A stretch of 64,000 bases of DNA from Rhexocercosporidium sp. MPI-PUGE-AT-0058 (Eukaryota > Ascomycota > Leotiomycetes > Helotiales): NCBI GenBank assembly GCA_020746875.1, contig JAGTJL010000009.1, positions 1,922,001 to 1,986,000 of the forward strand, read 5' to 3'. Below, in pieces: positions 36,582-48,506 of the stretch. The notes below the pieces were generated by a model. The model saw only the letters and a program-made list of their open reading frames with translations, had not been told where the DNA came from and did not search any database. The position numbers were made by a program, and so were the translations under genes. Within the stretch, counting starts at the first letter, position 1. Each line of letters opens with the position of its first letter.

Positions 36582-37606
36582 ATGCCACCAACCACGCCGC
36601 TCACCTGGTTCATAACAGGTTGTTCCTCAGGTCTTGGAGCCGCTCTCGCGATCCATGCTCTCAAGAACGGTCATAACGTGATAGCAACGGCTCGAACACC
36701 TTCCAAAGCCGCTTCTTACGACGAAATCGCTTCTCTAGGAGGTCGTTGGGTTGCACTAGATGTGACGTCTCCTGATGCTGGATCCACCCTCAATTCGGCA
36801 ATCAAGAAGTACAGTAATATTGACGTGCTAGTGAATAATGCTGGGTATTCGATTATTGGCGCTATTGAGGACATCAGGTGTGTTGTTCCTAGCTAATAAT
36901 ACCTGAAGACGAAAGAATGGGGGCAAGATGTTGACGGTGAATGTGAAAATAGCGATGAAGAAGCCCATGATCAATTCGAGACAAATTTCTTCGGCGCCCT
37001 GCGCTTGATTCGCACCATACTACCTCATATGCGAGATAAGAAATCAGGGACGATTGTCAATATCACGAGTATAGCTGGTATTGACGGACAACCTACCTGT
37101 GGTCTATACGCCGCTTCGAAGTTCGCTCTTGAAGGTCTGTCGTTTGCGTTTTCCCTCCAATTCAAATTCGGAGCTACCTAAAACACAGATCTGACTCTAA
37201 AGCAGGCCTCTCCGAATCCCTCCAGCGCGAGACAGCCGCCTTTGGGATCCGCACCTTACTCGTCGAGCCCGGCGCCTTTCGCACGCAATTCCTGACTTCG
37301 GGGTCGAAGAAATCCCCGGCAAAGACCATGACGGCTGCGTACGCAGGTACACCGGTCGATATCACGCTGAAGAAATTCGACGATATGGATGGGAAGCAGA
37401 GAGGTGATGCAAAGAAAGCTGTGAGCGTGATTTTTGATGTAGTGACGAAGAGTGGTGTTGCAGAGGGGTTGGATCAGAAGTGGTTGAGATTGCCGCTAGC
37501 GAGTGATTGTGTGATGAGGTATGAGACGAAGTTGGAGGGGATGAGGGGGAATTTGGAGGCTGTTAGGGAGTTTGTTGGGGATCTAGATTTGGATGGTGAT
37601 GAGTGA
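36582..37606 (+). CDS. Short-chain dehydrogenase/reductase (SDR), 292 residues
   Basis: Exons 36582-36877, 36953-37134 and 37206-37606 give 879 nt. The cofactor loop is TGCSSGLG at residues about 12-19, followed by LDVTSPD, NNAG in VLVNNAGYSIIGAIEDI, the catalytic Ser in NITSIAG, and YAASK with the catalytic Tyr and Lys. A classical SDR using NAD(P)H; Arg in ATARTPSK after the second strand favours NADPH. The C-terminal 90 residues are typical of oxidoreductases acting on small carbonyls, substrate unknown. Splicing of intron 1 joins AG to C to make Ser (EDISDEEAHDQF). The gene stands alone, not in a biosynthetic cluster. The 3' half of exon 3 is G-rich on the coding strand. Confidence 0.9.
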
Positions 37607-39191
37607 GTTGTATAGGAGGAAATATGAGGTGTGTTGAACACTCGTGGTGACCTGAAGAAAGGAGAGACATTTAGAAACGGAGCTTGGCTTCCTGGAAACG
37701 ATTCTGTAGCACCGCGAGGAACACAGATCCTCAAAATCAAAATCAGTAGTTCCTGAATTCCCACAGAAAGGAAAACTAAAACAAGGTACATTGTCTCTAT
37801 GGATGCTCTCCTTGAAGTGACTCAGTGGCAATTAAAGGCGCTGGCAGCAAACACGTCCCGAAACGAGGAAGCGACATTGTTTGCCGAGGCTATACATCTG
37901 TTACGGAACACTACATTTATGTATTTTCCATAGAGAAATATCTCGGAATTCTGGTTCTTGAGGCTCTGGATCTCATACTCATGAGATACCCGAGGTACCT
38001 GATGTACCTCTGTACCTTGAAAAGTAAGCAGCCAAGAGTGGAGTGAGAGTCCAGCTAGTGGCAACAAGGCAGCATGACATGACAACGGAAGAAATATCTG
38101 TCAGTGTCTCTCCGGAGTTGCATAACCAGAGACGCCTGGAAAGCCTGCAATCCGAACGAACAGAGTAGTTTACATCCAGTGCACGTTGCATTCGGTAGCT
38201 GGCTCCGCGTTTCAGGGAATGACTGAGGGAAGAGGCGGCTTCGAGCAAGCGAGGAATGTGCAGAAGAGAATAAGAGAGAGTTGATGGATCCTTTGCGAGT
38301 AGTAGACACCTACTGTAGATGTGCGCGGAGATATCATAATCAAATCAGATATTCCCCGCTTGAACAAATTCCTGTTCCGTGTGGACAACAATTGCCTCCT
38401 AGGCATGCAGGTATTCGTAATGTGATGCTGCAAGGTGAGAGTAAGATCTTTTTTCTTTGGCGCGGAAGGACCGAGGTGCAGAGGAGAACAGAATTGACGG
38501 AGGTCGAGTGAGAGCTCGAAGCGGCACAGCTTTAGTAAAGCAGCAGTGAGGATGAAGGGGGAGGAGGAGACAGAGAGGGGGGAGGGGGAAGGGGATTGGA
38601 AGCGAGGCGAGGAGAGGAGAGGAGACGAGAGGCGAGGCGAGGCGAGGAAAGGAAGGACGCTTGCTAGACTACGGCTGAGGGTTACGAACGAGCGAGAGGC
38701 TGCACCACACCACTGACTGCACTTGTCGTTGACCATCTCACCTCCATCTCCATCGCCGCCTCCCTCCCCTCACCTCACCTACCCTCCCCCTCGACGACAA
38801 ATCCTCTTCCTTGACCTCCTATCTCGATCTCGCCGTGCTGTTCCTCTCGAGCTTTGCTTTCTAGCCTTCGACCACGAACGTTCTGGCCCTCGAAGCCACC
38901 GACGAAAAGGCATTGCTTCCCTATCCGGCATTGTTCGGTCGAATCCACCAACGACGATAACACCTCCGCAGCACCCAACACAACTTTAAATTGTCAAGAC
39001 GACTTGGCTATGGTGTCTTTGATAGCATCCTAGAACATCGGTGGAAGTGAATAGCTGAGAGCTTCCAACGCGTTCGTGGTCTCGTCTTGACGCGTCCGCT
39101 GCACGAAGGAGAGGGGCAATTGATCACCTCAACTTTTCGAACATACCTCGAAGGACTACGACTACAATTGGTCATAGCACAACCCTAGGTC
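37607..39191. other. Intergenic, long upstream region of the F-box gene
   Basis: No gene seen. A purine-rich minisatellite-like tract (gaggcgaggcgaggagagg...) covers about 38560-38660, followed by a CT-rich leader (38720-38820). Both are usual in long fungal promoters and 5' UTRs. Confidence 0.45.
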
Positions 39192-42100
39192 ATGGATCCT
39201 CCAACACGTCCGCTCACCAAGCGTCGTGCTGTATCTGCGCAAACTGGTAGCATGGCAGCTCAGCAAAACTTCCTATCAGATGGCTCTCCGAGTCCCTCGC
39301 CCTCGAATTCTAGGTACCTACAGAGCCCTGCAGATGGCCAACCACCTCGGCAGCGAAGCCAAACTGTCTCAGTAGGATGGTTAGAAGGAGACGACATCAG
39401 TTCCCGTCATACTTCAAGGCTACAGATAGAGCTAGCAGATTGTGTGGAGACCAAGACCGTTACTACAACTACCACCACAAAACGTTCATATCCACCGCTC
39501 ATAATCCAACAAAAATCACTCGAGCAACTTAATGCGAAGGAGTACCCTCTAGCAATGAAGCCACCTCCCGCGGAACTCTTGAATTTCTCATATGAAATTG
39601 AAGGAGATTCATTCTTGGGTGAGGATGATAGCGTCCATAAGGTTAGTATTTCATCATTCACCTTTTAAGTCAGAATGATAATCAGATGCTAATTGACAGC
39701 CGCAGGATCCAACGAGGCCTTCACGCTCCGACACCTACTCGATGAACGACCTGAATAATTACCCACCCAGCAGACCCTTCAAGCGGCCCTCGGTCGACCA
39801 GGGAGAGCCTCAACGTACCACTCAGCGTGCCAATCGACTTAGCCAGGCGTTGGCCTCAGCGATGCAAAGAAGATCGACTAGTCGTCTCCGAGAAACACTT
39901 CCCGATTCTCCAATGTCTATGGGTGATCGATTACATAAGTCTCAGAAGAATGCTGGTCAGAAGTCTGTAGAGCAGGACCTTGGTCTGCACAACGCGGGAC
40001 GCCGTCGAAATCATGGGCTAGGTGTGCAATTATCTGAGGGCACTACATTTCCTGCGACTCCTGACATGTCCGAAAACGACATATCTACAGACCGAGTTCA
40101 ACCTTCCTTTTTCGAGAGCGCCTATACGCCGCAGTCTGGACTGAGCCAGAACGATTCCTTCGAGGATGTTCCAAGCCCAAGTGAAGCATTGGATCAAGAG
40201 ACCTTTGCCAATGCAGTTGCTACACCTCCGATCGCCGAATCAGATTTGGAGCCTGTAGATGGAGCCAGTACGACCTTGACCCAAGGATCTGGACAAAGAC
40301 CAACCTTGAATACAGCGGCAGCTCAAAATGCAAGCCTGCCAAGCCCAGGTCTATCGCCAACGTTTGCTTCTGCGGAACTACACCAAGAACAATTTCCTGG
40401 AGACAACGCAGCCGAAGATGAGGAACTCGTTGCTAGTCCCGGAACCCAATCTGGAGACAGTCAAGAAGTCATTGAAGACGACTTGTTAGGCTTGTCGAAA
40501 TCTCAGACACTTGCCCTTTTTCGTTCCGAGCCTGGTGAGATGTCTACCCGAGACACACATACACCCTCTGTAATGGATGCCCATTCAATGCTCCACACCT
40601 TTGATGCCATGCCTCCCGAGATGCAGACTTTAATGATGTATCAATTGCTTCGACGATGTTCTAGGAAGACTCTTCATGTGATTGCGGATGTTGTTAACCC
40701 TGCGTTAAAATGCGATTTCTTGGACCAACTTCCTATGGAATTGAGTCTTCATGTTCTTGGTTTCTTAAACCATAGAGATCTATGCCGAGCCGCTCAGGTT
40801 TCGAAACGCTGGAGAGACATCATTGACACAAACGAAACTGGCTGGAAGGAATTGTTCGACCTGGATGGGTTTGTTCTGCCTGTTGGAGAACTTGAGAAAG
40901 CTATCCAGCAAGGTTGGGGATGGCAAGACCCTGTTGGTCCCGATGGTTTCGAACAAGACTTGAGCGTTGATCGCTCACCAGATGGTGAGCTTGCTCTCGC
41001 TTCTTCTAGTAAGATCGAAGCTGGGCCAACTCGGAAAGGTCGCTCTGCTACGAAGAGAAAGCGTGCTACTGGGGGATCAGGTCTCGACCGGTCAAAACGC
41101 AGAGCAGTAAGCCATGAATTTACCGATAAGGCTCAAGGAATGCTGGCGAAGTATCCATACTCAGTCAAGTTCCATAAATCCGAGGGCCCAATCAGTGCTG
41201 CCAGTGCAGCTGCTCTGGCCGTTCCAGATCCAGAGCTGAGCCTACCAGGACTTCGAAAATTGCACCTGTTCAAGTCTCTTTACCGCCGCCATTACATGCT
41301 TCAGAACAGTTGGATGAATGGCAAAGTAGCACCACACCACTTTGCATTCCCAGCCCATCCAGCACATGTCATAACCTGTCTTCAATTCGACGACGACAAG
41401 ATCTTAACTGGATCTGACGATACCCTCATCCACGTTTATGATACCAAGACCGGAGTCTTGAGAAAAAAGCTTGCCGGTCATGAAGGGGGCGTTTGGGCGT
41501 TACAATACGAAGGAAATGTCCTAGTTTCTGGGTCCACAGATCGTTCTGTTCGGGTTTGGGACATAGAGAAGGGACTCTGCACTCAAGTCTTCCATGGACA
41601 CACCTCTACAGTCCGTTGTCTTCAGATCCTTATGCCAGAGATGATTGGAAAGATGGAGAATGGCAAGCCAATCATGGTTCCTGAAAAGCCACTGATTATC
41701 ACTGGGTCCAGAGACTCTCAACTCAGAGTATGGAGACTCCCAGAGCAAGGATCGAAGCGGTACATTCAAACGGGACCTCCGGCAAACGACGCGGATTGCC
41801 CATACTTCGTCCGTACCTTGACTGGCCATCTCCACTCTGTTCGTGCCATCGCTGCTCATCAAGATACACTTGTCAGTGGCAGCTACGATAATACTGTGCG
41901 TGTCTGGAGGATCTCAACTGGAGAAACAGTTCATCGTCTACAAGGACATTCCATGAAGGTCTACAGTGTGGTCCTAGACCACAAGAGAAACCGTTGTATC
42001 AGTGGTTCGATGGACAATCTCGTCAAGATCTGGTCTCTGGATACTGGTGCTTGTCTCTTCACACTGGAAGGCCACACATCTTTGGTCGGCTTGCTGGATC

Positions 42101-42556
42101 TTCGAGATGAGCGACTTGTTTCTGCTGCGGCTGACTCAACCCTCAGAATCTGGGAGCCTGAAGGCGGACAATGCAAGAGCACACTCAGTGCCCATACAGG
42201 CGCCATTACATGCTTTCAACACGATGGTCAGAAAGTCATTTCCGGATCTGATAGAACCCTGAAGTTGTGGAACATCAAGACTGGCGAATGCATCAAGGAC
42301 CTTTTGACTGATTTAAGCGGGGTCTGGCAAGTCAAGTTCGACGAGCGAAGATGCGTAGCTGCAGTCCAGCGTGACAATCTGACATATGTTGAGGTTAGTC
42401 TGATCCTTTCTTTCCTACAAGAATATCACTAACCACCTTTTCTAGGTTCTTGATTTTGGTGCTTCTCGAGATGGCATTCCAGCAACCCAACGTGGGGCAC
42501 GGAGACTTCTCCCGGATAGCGAAAACCGCGTTATCGTCGAAGAAGAAGATTCATGA
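39192..42556 (+). CDS. CDC4: F-box/WD40 protein, Cdc4/Pop1-type SCF substrate receptor
   Basis: Substrate-recognition subunit of an SCF ubiquitin ligase that binds phosphodegrons of cell-cycle regulators. Exons 39192-39641, 39706-42393 and 42446-42556; 3249 nt, 1082 residues. The first 480 residues are Ser/Pro/Gln-rich and disordered. The F-box at about residues 486-530 reads FLDQLPMELSLHVLGFLNH then KRWRDIID. A basic stretch (RSATKRKRATGG...RSKRRA) may be a nuclear localisation signal. About eight WD40 repeats fill residues 695-1050 (for example GGVWALQYEGNVLVSGSTDR; LVSGSYDNTVRVWRI). The last exon ends in an acidic tail. Met30/SconB is the main alternative, but the long N-terminus and the F-box to propeller spacing favour Cdc4. 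Confidence 0.9.
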
Positions 42557-43189
42557 GTGTACGGCAATGACGCATAATGCTAATGAAAACGACAAGGAAA
42601 AGGGACGATACTTCCGACGTTACTCACAAGTAGCTTTTATTTTGTAATTGATATGCCAGGGCGTATTGGAACTATACCTCGGTGGGGGGATTATTTTTGC
42701 ACAAATGCATAGCGAGGGTTTTTTATTTGGCTCATGGCTTGGCTGGTATTGTTGTTCATGTATACATCTGGTGTTGGGATCAACTGGACTGGACTGAACT
42801 GAACCTACGGGAACGGAGGCGATTATTGCATGGTATGGCTGACATTGCTGATGAACTAGCTGTCGATTCTCGGCTAGAGTTGCTTTTGCTTTTACTCGGC
42901 TTCATGGATTGAGTTGACTGATTCGCTGGTCATTATCTGCTGAGATTATGATAGATAGAACATTCTATGCAAAAACAACAGCATTTACTCAAACTATTGA
43001 CTTCGTTTTTCTTTGTTGACATATACAAGCGAGTCTCGCTTCGAAACCTAAATCCCCTTTCATACATATCCAAGCTCAAGCTCGATTCCCCTCTCCACAA
43101 CCTTAGCCTTGACTTGGACTTCCCTTAACAACACCATCCCTCCTCATCCACCTCCAAGTATAAACCCCCACTTCCCCTCCCTGTCCGCA
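42557..43189. other. Intergenic, 3' flanks of convergent genes
   Basis: No gene seen. It contains the F-box gene terminator region (T-rich near 42700-42730). Confidence 0.4.
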
Positions 43190-43900
43190 TCATCGGGATT
43201 CTTCATCCTCTCTTCCAACCCCCCCCCCCCCCCACCCCGCCCCTCCAAAAGCAAACTCATCCAGATCGACCCCCAGCCTTCCCACTTCCCTAAAACCAGC
43301 TCGTTCGAAAACACAATATCCGCTGTCTGAACTGCTGACCCAGCAGAAGGTTCCTTCCTTTCCCCTTCCTCGTCCTTCTTGGGTGGAATCCTTTGGAGAT
43401 GTATTTGTATGGGTAGGTGTATGGGAGTCTGCGATGTCCGTCCCCCATTTGATAAGCGAGGTGCCTATTCCGCGGCCTTGATGAGTGGGTGCGATGGCGA
43501 TGGCGAGGAGGATTAGGTGGGATGGTGGCGAGGTTGATGAGGAGGAAGATGGGGAAGAGAAATGAGCTTGCCAGAAGGACATTGTGTTGTTTGTCAGAGT
43601 CTCCAGGGCTTGGATCCGTGGTAGGACAGTGGGCTCTTCCGGAGGGAGAGCCAGGATATTAGAGCTATAGTCATGGATTTTGCGTGATTGCATTTGCTAG
43701 TGGTCGAACTGTGGCTTGGATTTGGGTGCAGGGGTGCAGAGTTCTTTCAGTTGTGTGTGGGTGTCGGATTGGAATGCTAGGGAGGAGATGTGGGAGAGTG
43801 CTGCGATGGAGGAAGGGGATGTGGGGTGGATCGTGTAGGTTTGTGTGGACGCTTTGGAGGGGGATGTGGATTTGACATCTTGGGAGGCGGTGTGTGTGTG
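43190..43900 (-). pseudogene. GNAT acetyltransferase-like gene, probably broken
   Basis: One minus frame carries a GNAT N-terminus (YTIHPTSPSSIAALSHISSL) and continues to PKSKPQFDH, then a TAG at 43697-43699. In the same frame follow IHDYSSNILALPPEEP, IAIAPTHQGRGIGTSLIKWG (the acetyl-CoA loop Q-G-R-G-I-G-T) and FCWVSSSDSGYCVFERAGF. No ATG in frame precedes the N-terminal part, and upstream sequence is a (TG)n tract. A low-complexity insert (THTNTSPKDSTQEGRGRG) interrupts the domain, and a run of 15 C (43219-43233) encodes Gly near the C-terminus. The internal stop and missing start suggest a pseudogene; an unrecognised intron around the TAG is the alternative. Confidence 0.6.
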
Positions 43901-44271
43901 TGTATAGATGGAGGGAGAGGGTTCGTGTTTGTATATTGGCTGCTTTGAGTGTTTTGGACCTGTAGTCCTTAATATTGATGTTCCCTCCTTGACTTGAGAT
44001 ACTTCTTATTGCGATAGGGTTAACCCTAGCGCTGACCTGCATATTAATTTGAACTTTGGTCGGCAATCAATAGGCTCTAATTGCAATGATGCCCGTATTC
44101 TATTGGACATTCTGAGCGCGAGTTAGAATTACATTAACAATTTGGGGTATCGCGAGAGTAGCTAATCCACAAACACGCTATCTAATGTGTATAAAGTCCC
44201 AGTTTCCCTATTACGGTTTTCCGTTTATTTCGCGATCCTTCATATTCCCAAAACGCCATGCGAGAAGAAAT
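43901..44271. other. Intergenic
   Basis: No gene seen; ordinary sequence between the broken GNAT gene and the 3' end of the membrane-protein gene. Confidence 0.4.
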
Positions 44272-45245
44272 CTATGTGCCTGGATATGGTTGGGTATTCG
44301 AAGGAACTGAAGAAGCTGGTGCGGGGGTAGCATTGGTTGTACCGATGGTTGCTGGCGTTTGAGCTACCTGTGGTGCATCGATGGATGCTTCTTCACCATT
44401 GGGTGTTTTTTCTGTTCTGTATGCTGCTTCTATGGGCCCATTGATGTCGTTGTGTTGGATCGATTTCCACATAATGTAGGTACTAGTTGTTGTGAGTATA
44501 AGATCCAAGACCGACCGACTCAATCAGTTTTGGCTTACCTCGCAAATGATGCAATGACACCCGGCCACAGGAGGACCACAGAACCAATGTTATATGAGTA
44601 GTGTCGATAAACACGATTCGGCTTTGGGTTGGAGCGGAACCAGAATGCTGCTTCCTGTGGGGATACTCCGGAAATGTGTGCACTGTGAGTTGCGATAATA
44701 ACCTGACAATCAGTATTTCCCTCCACGCATTTCTGAACACTACTTACAGTCAAAGCCAAAGCATCCGCCAAAGCCATGAACGATACCACCACCGAGGAAA
44801 CCTTCCATGCCAACTTCACCGCAGGACTTTCATGTCGTTCAGGCCAAAAGAGATCGAAGAAGAATCCGGAACCGAAAATCGTAGCCACTGCAATACCAAC
44901 AAAGATGTTGTACGAGAAAATACCGACAATATCGTTATTGTGAACCATCGCCCGACCTCCACTGCGAGTTGAAATGCCATCTTGTTGATCAACGTAATCT
45001 GACGCAGGAACCACAGTCAGCTATGTACGTAGCCTAGTAGCTAACTCTGCAAAGACCTATCGAAATCTGTACATACCTGATAATGACGCCGTACCCACTG
45101 ATTCCGAACAGACGCAGAGGATCATGGCGATTTGGTAGACGATCATCTTCGCTCTTTGAAGGTGGTACTTTTTGCTGAACATGTATGATCCCTTGAACTT
45201 TCCCCATTGCATATCCCGCAAATCCAAACCCCAGATAACAGCCAT
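44272..45245 (-). CDS. Four-span membrane protein, uncharacterised, at least 264 residues
   Basis: Exons 45077-45245, 44748-44998, 44539-44702 and 44272-44482 give 795 nt. The start MAVIWGLDLRDMQWGKFKGS is a plausible cytosolic part. Four hydrophobic segments follow: MIVYQIAMILCVC, IFVGIAVATIFGSGFFFDLF, VVVSFMALADALALTV and GSVVLLWPGVIASFASTYIM. The C-terminus is polar (IDAPQVAQTPATIG). The reading frame continues upstream from the ATG to about 45303 with protein-like sequence (GITSKSYSIDTTAKVNIG) after a TTTTTAG acceptor, so a short first exon may be missing; I could not find its ATG. The intron 44703-44747 is 45 nt, without stops, so retention would keep frame. Family conserved in fungi as far as I recall; function unknown. 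Confidence 0.75.
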
Positions 45246-45303
45246 GCCGATGTTGACTTTCGCGGTAGTGTCAATAGAATAAGACTTGGAAGTAATGCCG
45301 ACT

Positions 45304-46885
45304 AAAAATATTTAGATGGAATGGATAGAATTACGGGTGGGAGAGAGATGGAGATGGATGTGAATTTAACAGCAAAAGAGCTGCTTGAGCGGAATGCAAA
45401 GGGTTACGAAAAAGAGCAGATAACTGGGTGACGAAAGAGTTAAATACCTACCGAGCGCGTGTTCTCGCCGTAACACACAGAATGAAGGCGAGAACGAGAA
45501 GCAGTCGGATGACCGAGTCTGAGACTAAATGTTCCTTGACTTCTTTTAGTCCGGCACGTCGAAGGGAAAGAGCGGCTTGAGAGTTTGTTATGGGGGGAGG
45601 GAAAGGGAAAGGGAATGGCCAGCCAGACTCAATAATGGAAACACAAAGATCTGCTTCCAGTTCTGCCCAGACGTCATATTGCTTGCTGCTGTGGTGTGAC
45701 TTAACTCCTAAGTGGCTACGGAGATAACTTGCTCCTGGTTGGTGCTTGGTGGCCATAACTTACCCCAAGAGCGGGAGTGGCGGACGATCTTCAGTTGCTT
45801 ATTACTGATAAGTCGAGGCACCTAGCGATTAGTAAGTCTTAGTTGTACAAGTATTTTTCTTCTCAAAGATCAGCCCTGTGTCCGTCTCCGGAAGAGCAGG
45901 ATCGTGATCGTGCTTATGTGAGTGGTATGGGATTTGAATCTGCATTCCTTCAGACGAGGGTTTCAGCTTGTGTAAGGAGTCAACAAGTATGACGTCGGTC
46001 TCGTTAAAGCGGTGTTTAAATTGAAGAAGTATATCTAGGATCTACCTTGGCGACGAGCGGGCCTGGACGGGATCTTATGAGCTTGGCTATCTTATCTGTT
46101 CTCCGGTCTGCTGGTGGTGCCACGAACATGACCAGGACACTTCTGGTGAGGGTGAGGGAGAGCTCGCGTGGCTCGTTACGAGACTTACGAAATCTTTTTC
46201 GCTGTGAGCGCTTTACTGTGCTACCTGCTTTCTTTTCTGTCCCTTTGATTCACGGTCTCTTTCCACGTTCGAGTGAGTACCAGCATAGATTTCCTGGTGC
46301 TCTTGGCCTATGACATATCTCCCTGATCAGCCGCAAGAAGTGCGGTGATCAGTCAGAGAGGAGCGTGCCGGCCTAGCCGAACAACCTGGTTCCACGGATT
46401 TTTAGATGATTGAGAAACGCACAGATAGGTATGACAATCAGATTGCTTTGTTGTGAAGACTATGCGAGGCAGAAGAGCTTGGTTATGAGATTGTGTGTCT
46501 TGATTTGCCAAGGCAAGAAAGCCTTGCCCCCTCCCCCGCTGTTGCTTCCTCCTACACAGAATGTTTTCATTTTGTCAAGCAGCATTCAAGAAGCATCCGT
46601 TTTGTTTGCCCCATGTTTTTCATTGAGACGAAAGCTTCAAATATTCTCGAAAGATCGGGCAATGGCTTGCATTTGGGACCTCGAAATACAAAAGATTAGG
46701 ACAGAAATAAATCCAACAGTTCGTTGCGGCGTGGACTGTTGGCAGCTATTGGCAGTGTTGTTGGTTGGAAATGCAGCCCAGTCGTCGGCCTGGTATCGCG
46801 CGAATTCTGTATTAAAAGGCAGAGTCTCTTCTCAAATGATCTATATCTTTTAATTCCGCTATTCCATCCTACTCTTACCGTCAAG
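45304..46885. other. Gene-free stretch with one hairpin
   Basis: No supportable gene; the 102-codon minus frame at 45448-45756 is not recognised and does not splice in frame to the downstream gene. An inverted repeat lies at 46323-46352: CTGATCAGCCGC, a 7-base loop, then GCGGTGATCAG. Confidence 0.4.
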
Positions 46886-47474
46886 ATGTCTTCAACTCGC
46901 GTGAAAACCTTCTACTATCTTCTTGCATTCTTCTGCTTGGCTTCCATCGCATTAGGAAACCGACCAAAGATCTGAAGTAATTGCGACTACGGGTTACATG
47001 TCCCGATAAATACAGTCTATGTCTAAGTAAGTAGATCTGCATGATGCGATATTCCCTTGAGTCCATAATAATGATTCTCCTACCCAAGCGGACAATTATT
47101 GTTGCCCTTCAGAATACGATTGCTACGAATCCAACTCGATCTCCGCTGAATTAATATGCTGTACAGACTCATCTTGCACGAACTCGATAGCTGAAATATC
47201 TGCCATTCTCGCTACTTCAGAGTTAGATTCCAAGACGAACGCAACTTCTACTCAGACATCTTCATCTAGCAGTACCAGTGTCTCTTCGCTGATGACCTCT
47301 CCTACGCCAACGACTTCCGCAGCGCCCCCAAGTGGAAATGGCAGCGCAGCGTCTGATTTGCCACTGACGAGAATGCTCTAGATGTCGAGTTTCGTGTTGG
47401 GCATTGTGATGATCTGGTTTTTGAGGATGCATCGGAAGTACTCTTTGAAAAAAAGCAATATCCGTTCATTCTGA
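46886..47474 (+). pseudogene. Small secreted cysteine-rich, GPI-tailed protein gene, broken by stops
   Basis: The ATG at 46886 (context tcaagATG) starts a clear signal peptide (KTFYYLLAFFCLASIALG). TGA follows at 46973-46975, yet the frame beyond still reads SNCDYGLHVPINTVYV before a TAA at 47024-47026 and a donor (GTAAGT/GTAGAT). After an acceptor at 47087-47088 the downstream part is clean: DNYCCPSEYDCYESNSI, ELICCTDSSC, then a Ser/Thr-rich stalk. It meets TAG at 47379-47381 and continues in frame to a hydrophobic tail (SSFVLGIVMIWFL) and TGA at 47472. Signal, Cys domain, stalk and GPI-like tail are all in order. Three stops make decay the simplest reading. Confidence 0.6.
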
Positions 47475-47700
47475 GCGGGCATCATATCCGATAGATTAGT
47501 ATTCTCCTAGCACAGATCAATAATTACTTGAGAAATGTTGACTAAAGGTAGAGGACGACGCATAACGAAACCAAAAAATGCTTCCAAGCAAATTCCACTG
47601 CAAACACGGCACGGAATGAAAGACTGTAATGGCAGTTCATTGGAGTTTTAACCACTCTATTGCCCCCCATGTCTATTTTATACATTCGATGGTACCGTAT

Positions 47701-48506
47701 CTATTCCGCCTTTTGCACCTGCTTCCCCCTCATAACCTTCCTCCTCTGAGCCATCATATGTGTGAACAGAATATAGGACCCTATCAACCATTAGCCAAAC
47801 CCCCTCAAAATTTAGAGCACTATCTAACTCACCAGGGACATAAACAAACAGAATTAACTGCAGCAGCCACGCCAGCTCCTGACGAATCTCCTTCGCTGGC
47901 CCAATCGCCTTATAGATCAACCAGCACTCACTACTGATACCCAGCGGGTAAAGCACGTAGAACAGGTTATACCTCAACCACGATATGAAGCCCGGCGAGT
48001 ATCCGCTCAGAGTGAACACGAAGTACGAGTATCGCACCACCTCCGTCACGCTCCACGCAATCAACATGCTGGAGTATCCGGCGCTCTTGGCAAGGAAGGG
48101 GAAGGTATCGACGATGCCCCAGACGAGGAGGAGGCGGCTGGCAACTTGCATGGCTGTGGTACCGATTGGGGCTCTAACAAGACCTACAAGGAGCAAGGAG
48201 GTCTGTATTAGCAAACTGTATAGATGAGTGTTGGTGGAGTGCATAAAAGGAGAACCTACCAGTGGCAGCATGTACCACCTCCAATAACGCCAGTGTCTGT
48301 GTCCATTTGCAGAACTTCCCAACGCCTGGATACACTCTCCCGAATCCAACGAGTGGGATGAGGAGGACGACGCGCCCGAGGACTGTAAGCCAGAGGACGG
48401 CGTTCACGAAGTTGTAGAGGATGAGATATTGGGTCTTGGGCGAGCTGGATTGGAGGGGTTTAGGCCCTGGCTTTCGCGCGGCTCTGGTGTCTTCTTTGGG
48501 TGCCAT
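47701..48506 (-). CDS. PHS1: Very-long-chain (3R)-3-hydroxyacyl-CoA dehydratase Phs1
   Basis: ER membrane enzyme for the third step of very-long-chain fatty acid elongation. Exons 48260-48506, 47833-48183 and 47701-47780; 678 nt, 225 residues, the family size. Membrane spans include YNFVNAVLWLTVLGRVVLLI and, later, LAWLLQLILFVYVPGSYILF. Family motifs are LEVVHAATGLVRAPIGTTAMQV, split across intron 1, and WSVTEVVRYSYFVF, whose Tyr matches the catalytic Tyr of yeast Phs1. The conserved Glu is in GISSECWLIYKA. The last exon adds a basic cytosolic tail (RRKVMRGKQVQKAE). All introns join in phase. Confidence 0.95.

Noticed and set aside
46973..46975. TGA as selenocysteine in the small secreted gene
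   Set aside because: Most fungi lack selenocysteine machinery, and two further non-TGA stops follow in the same gene.
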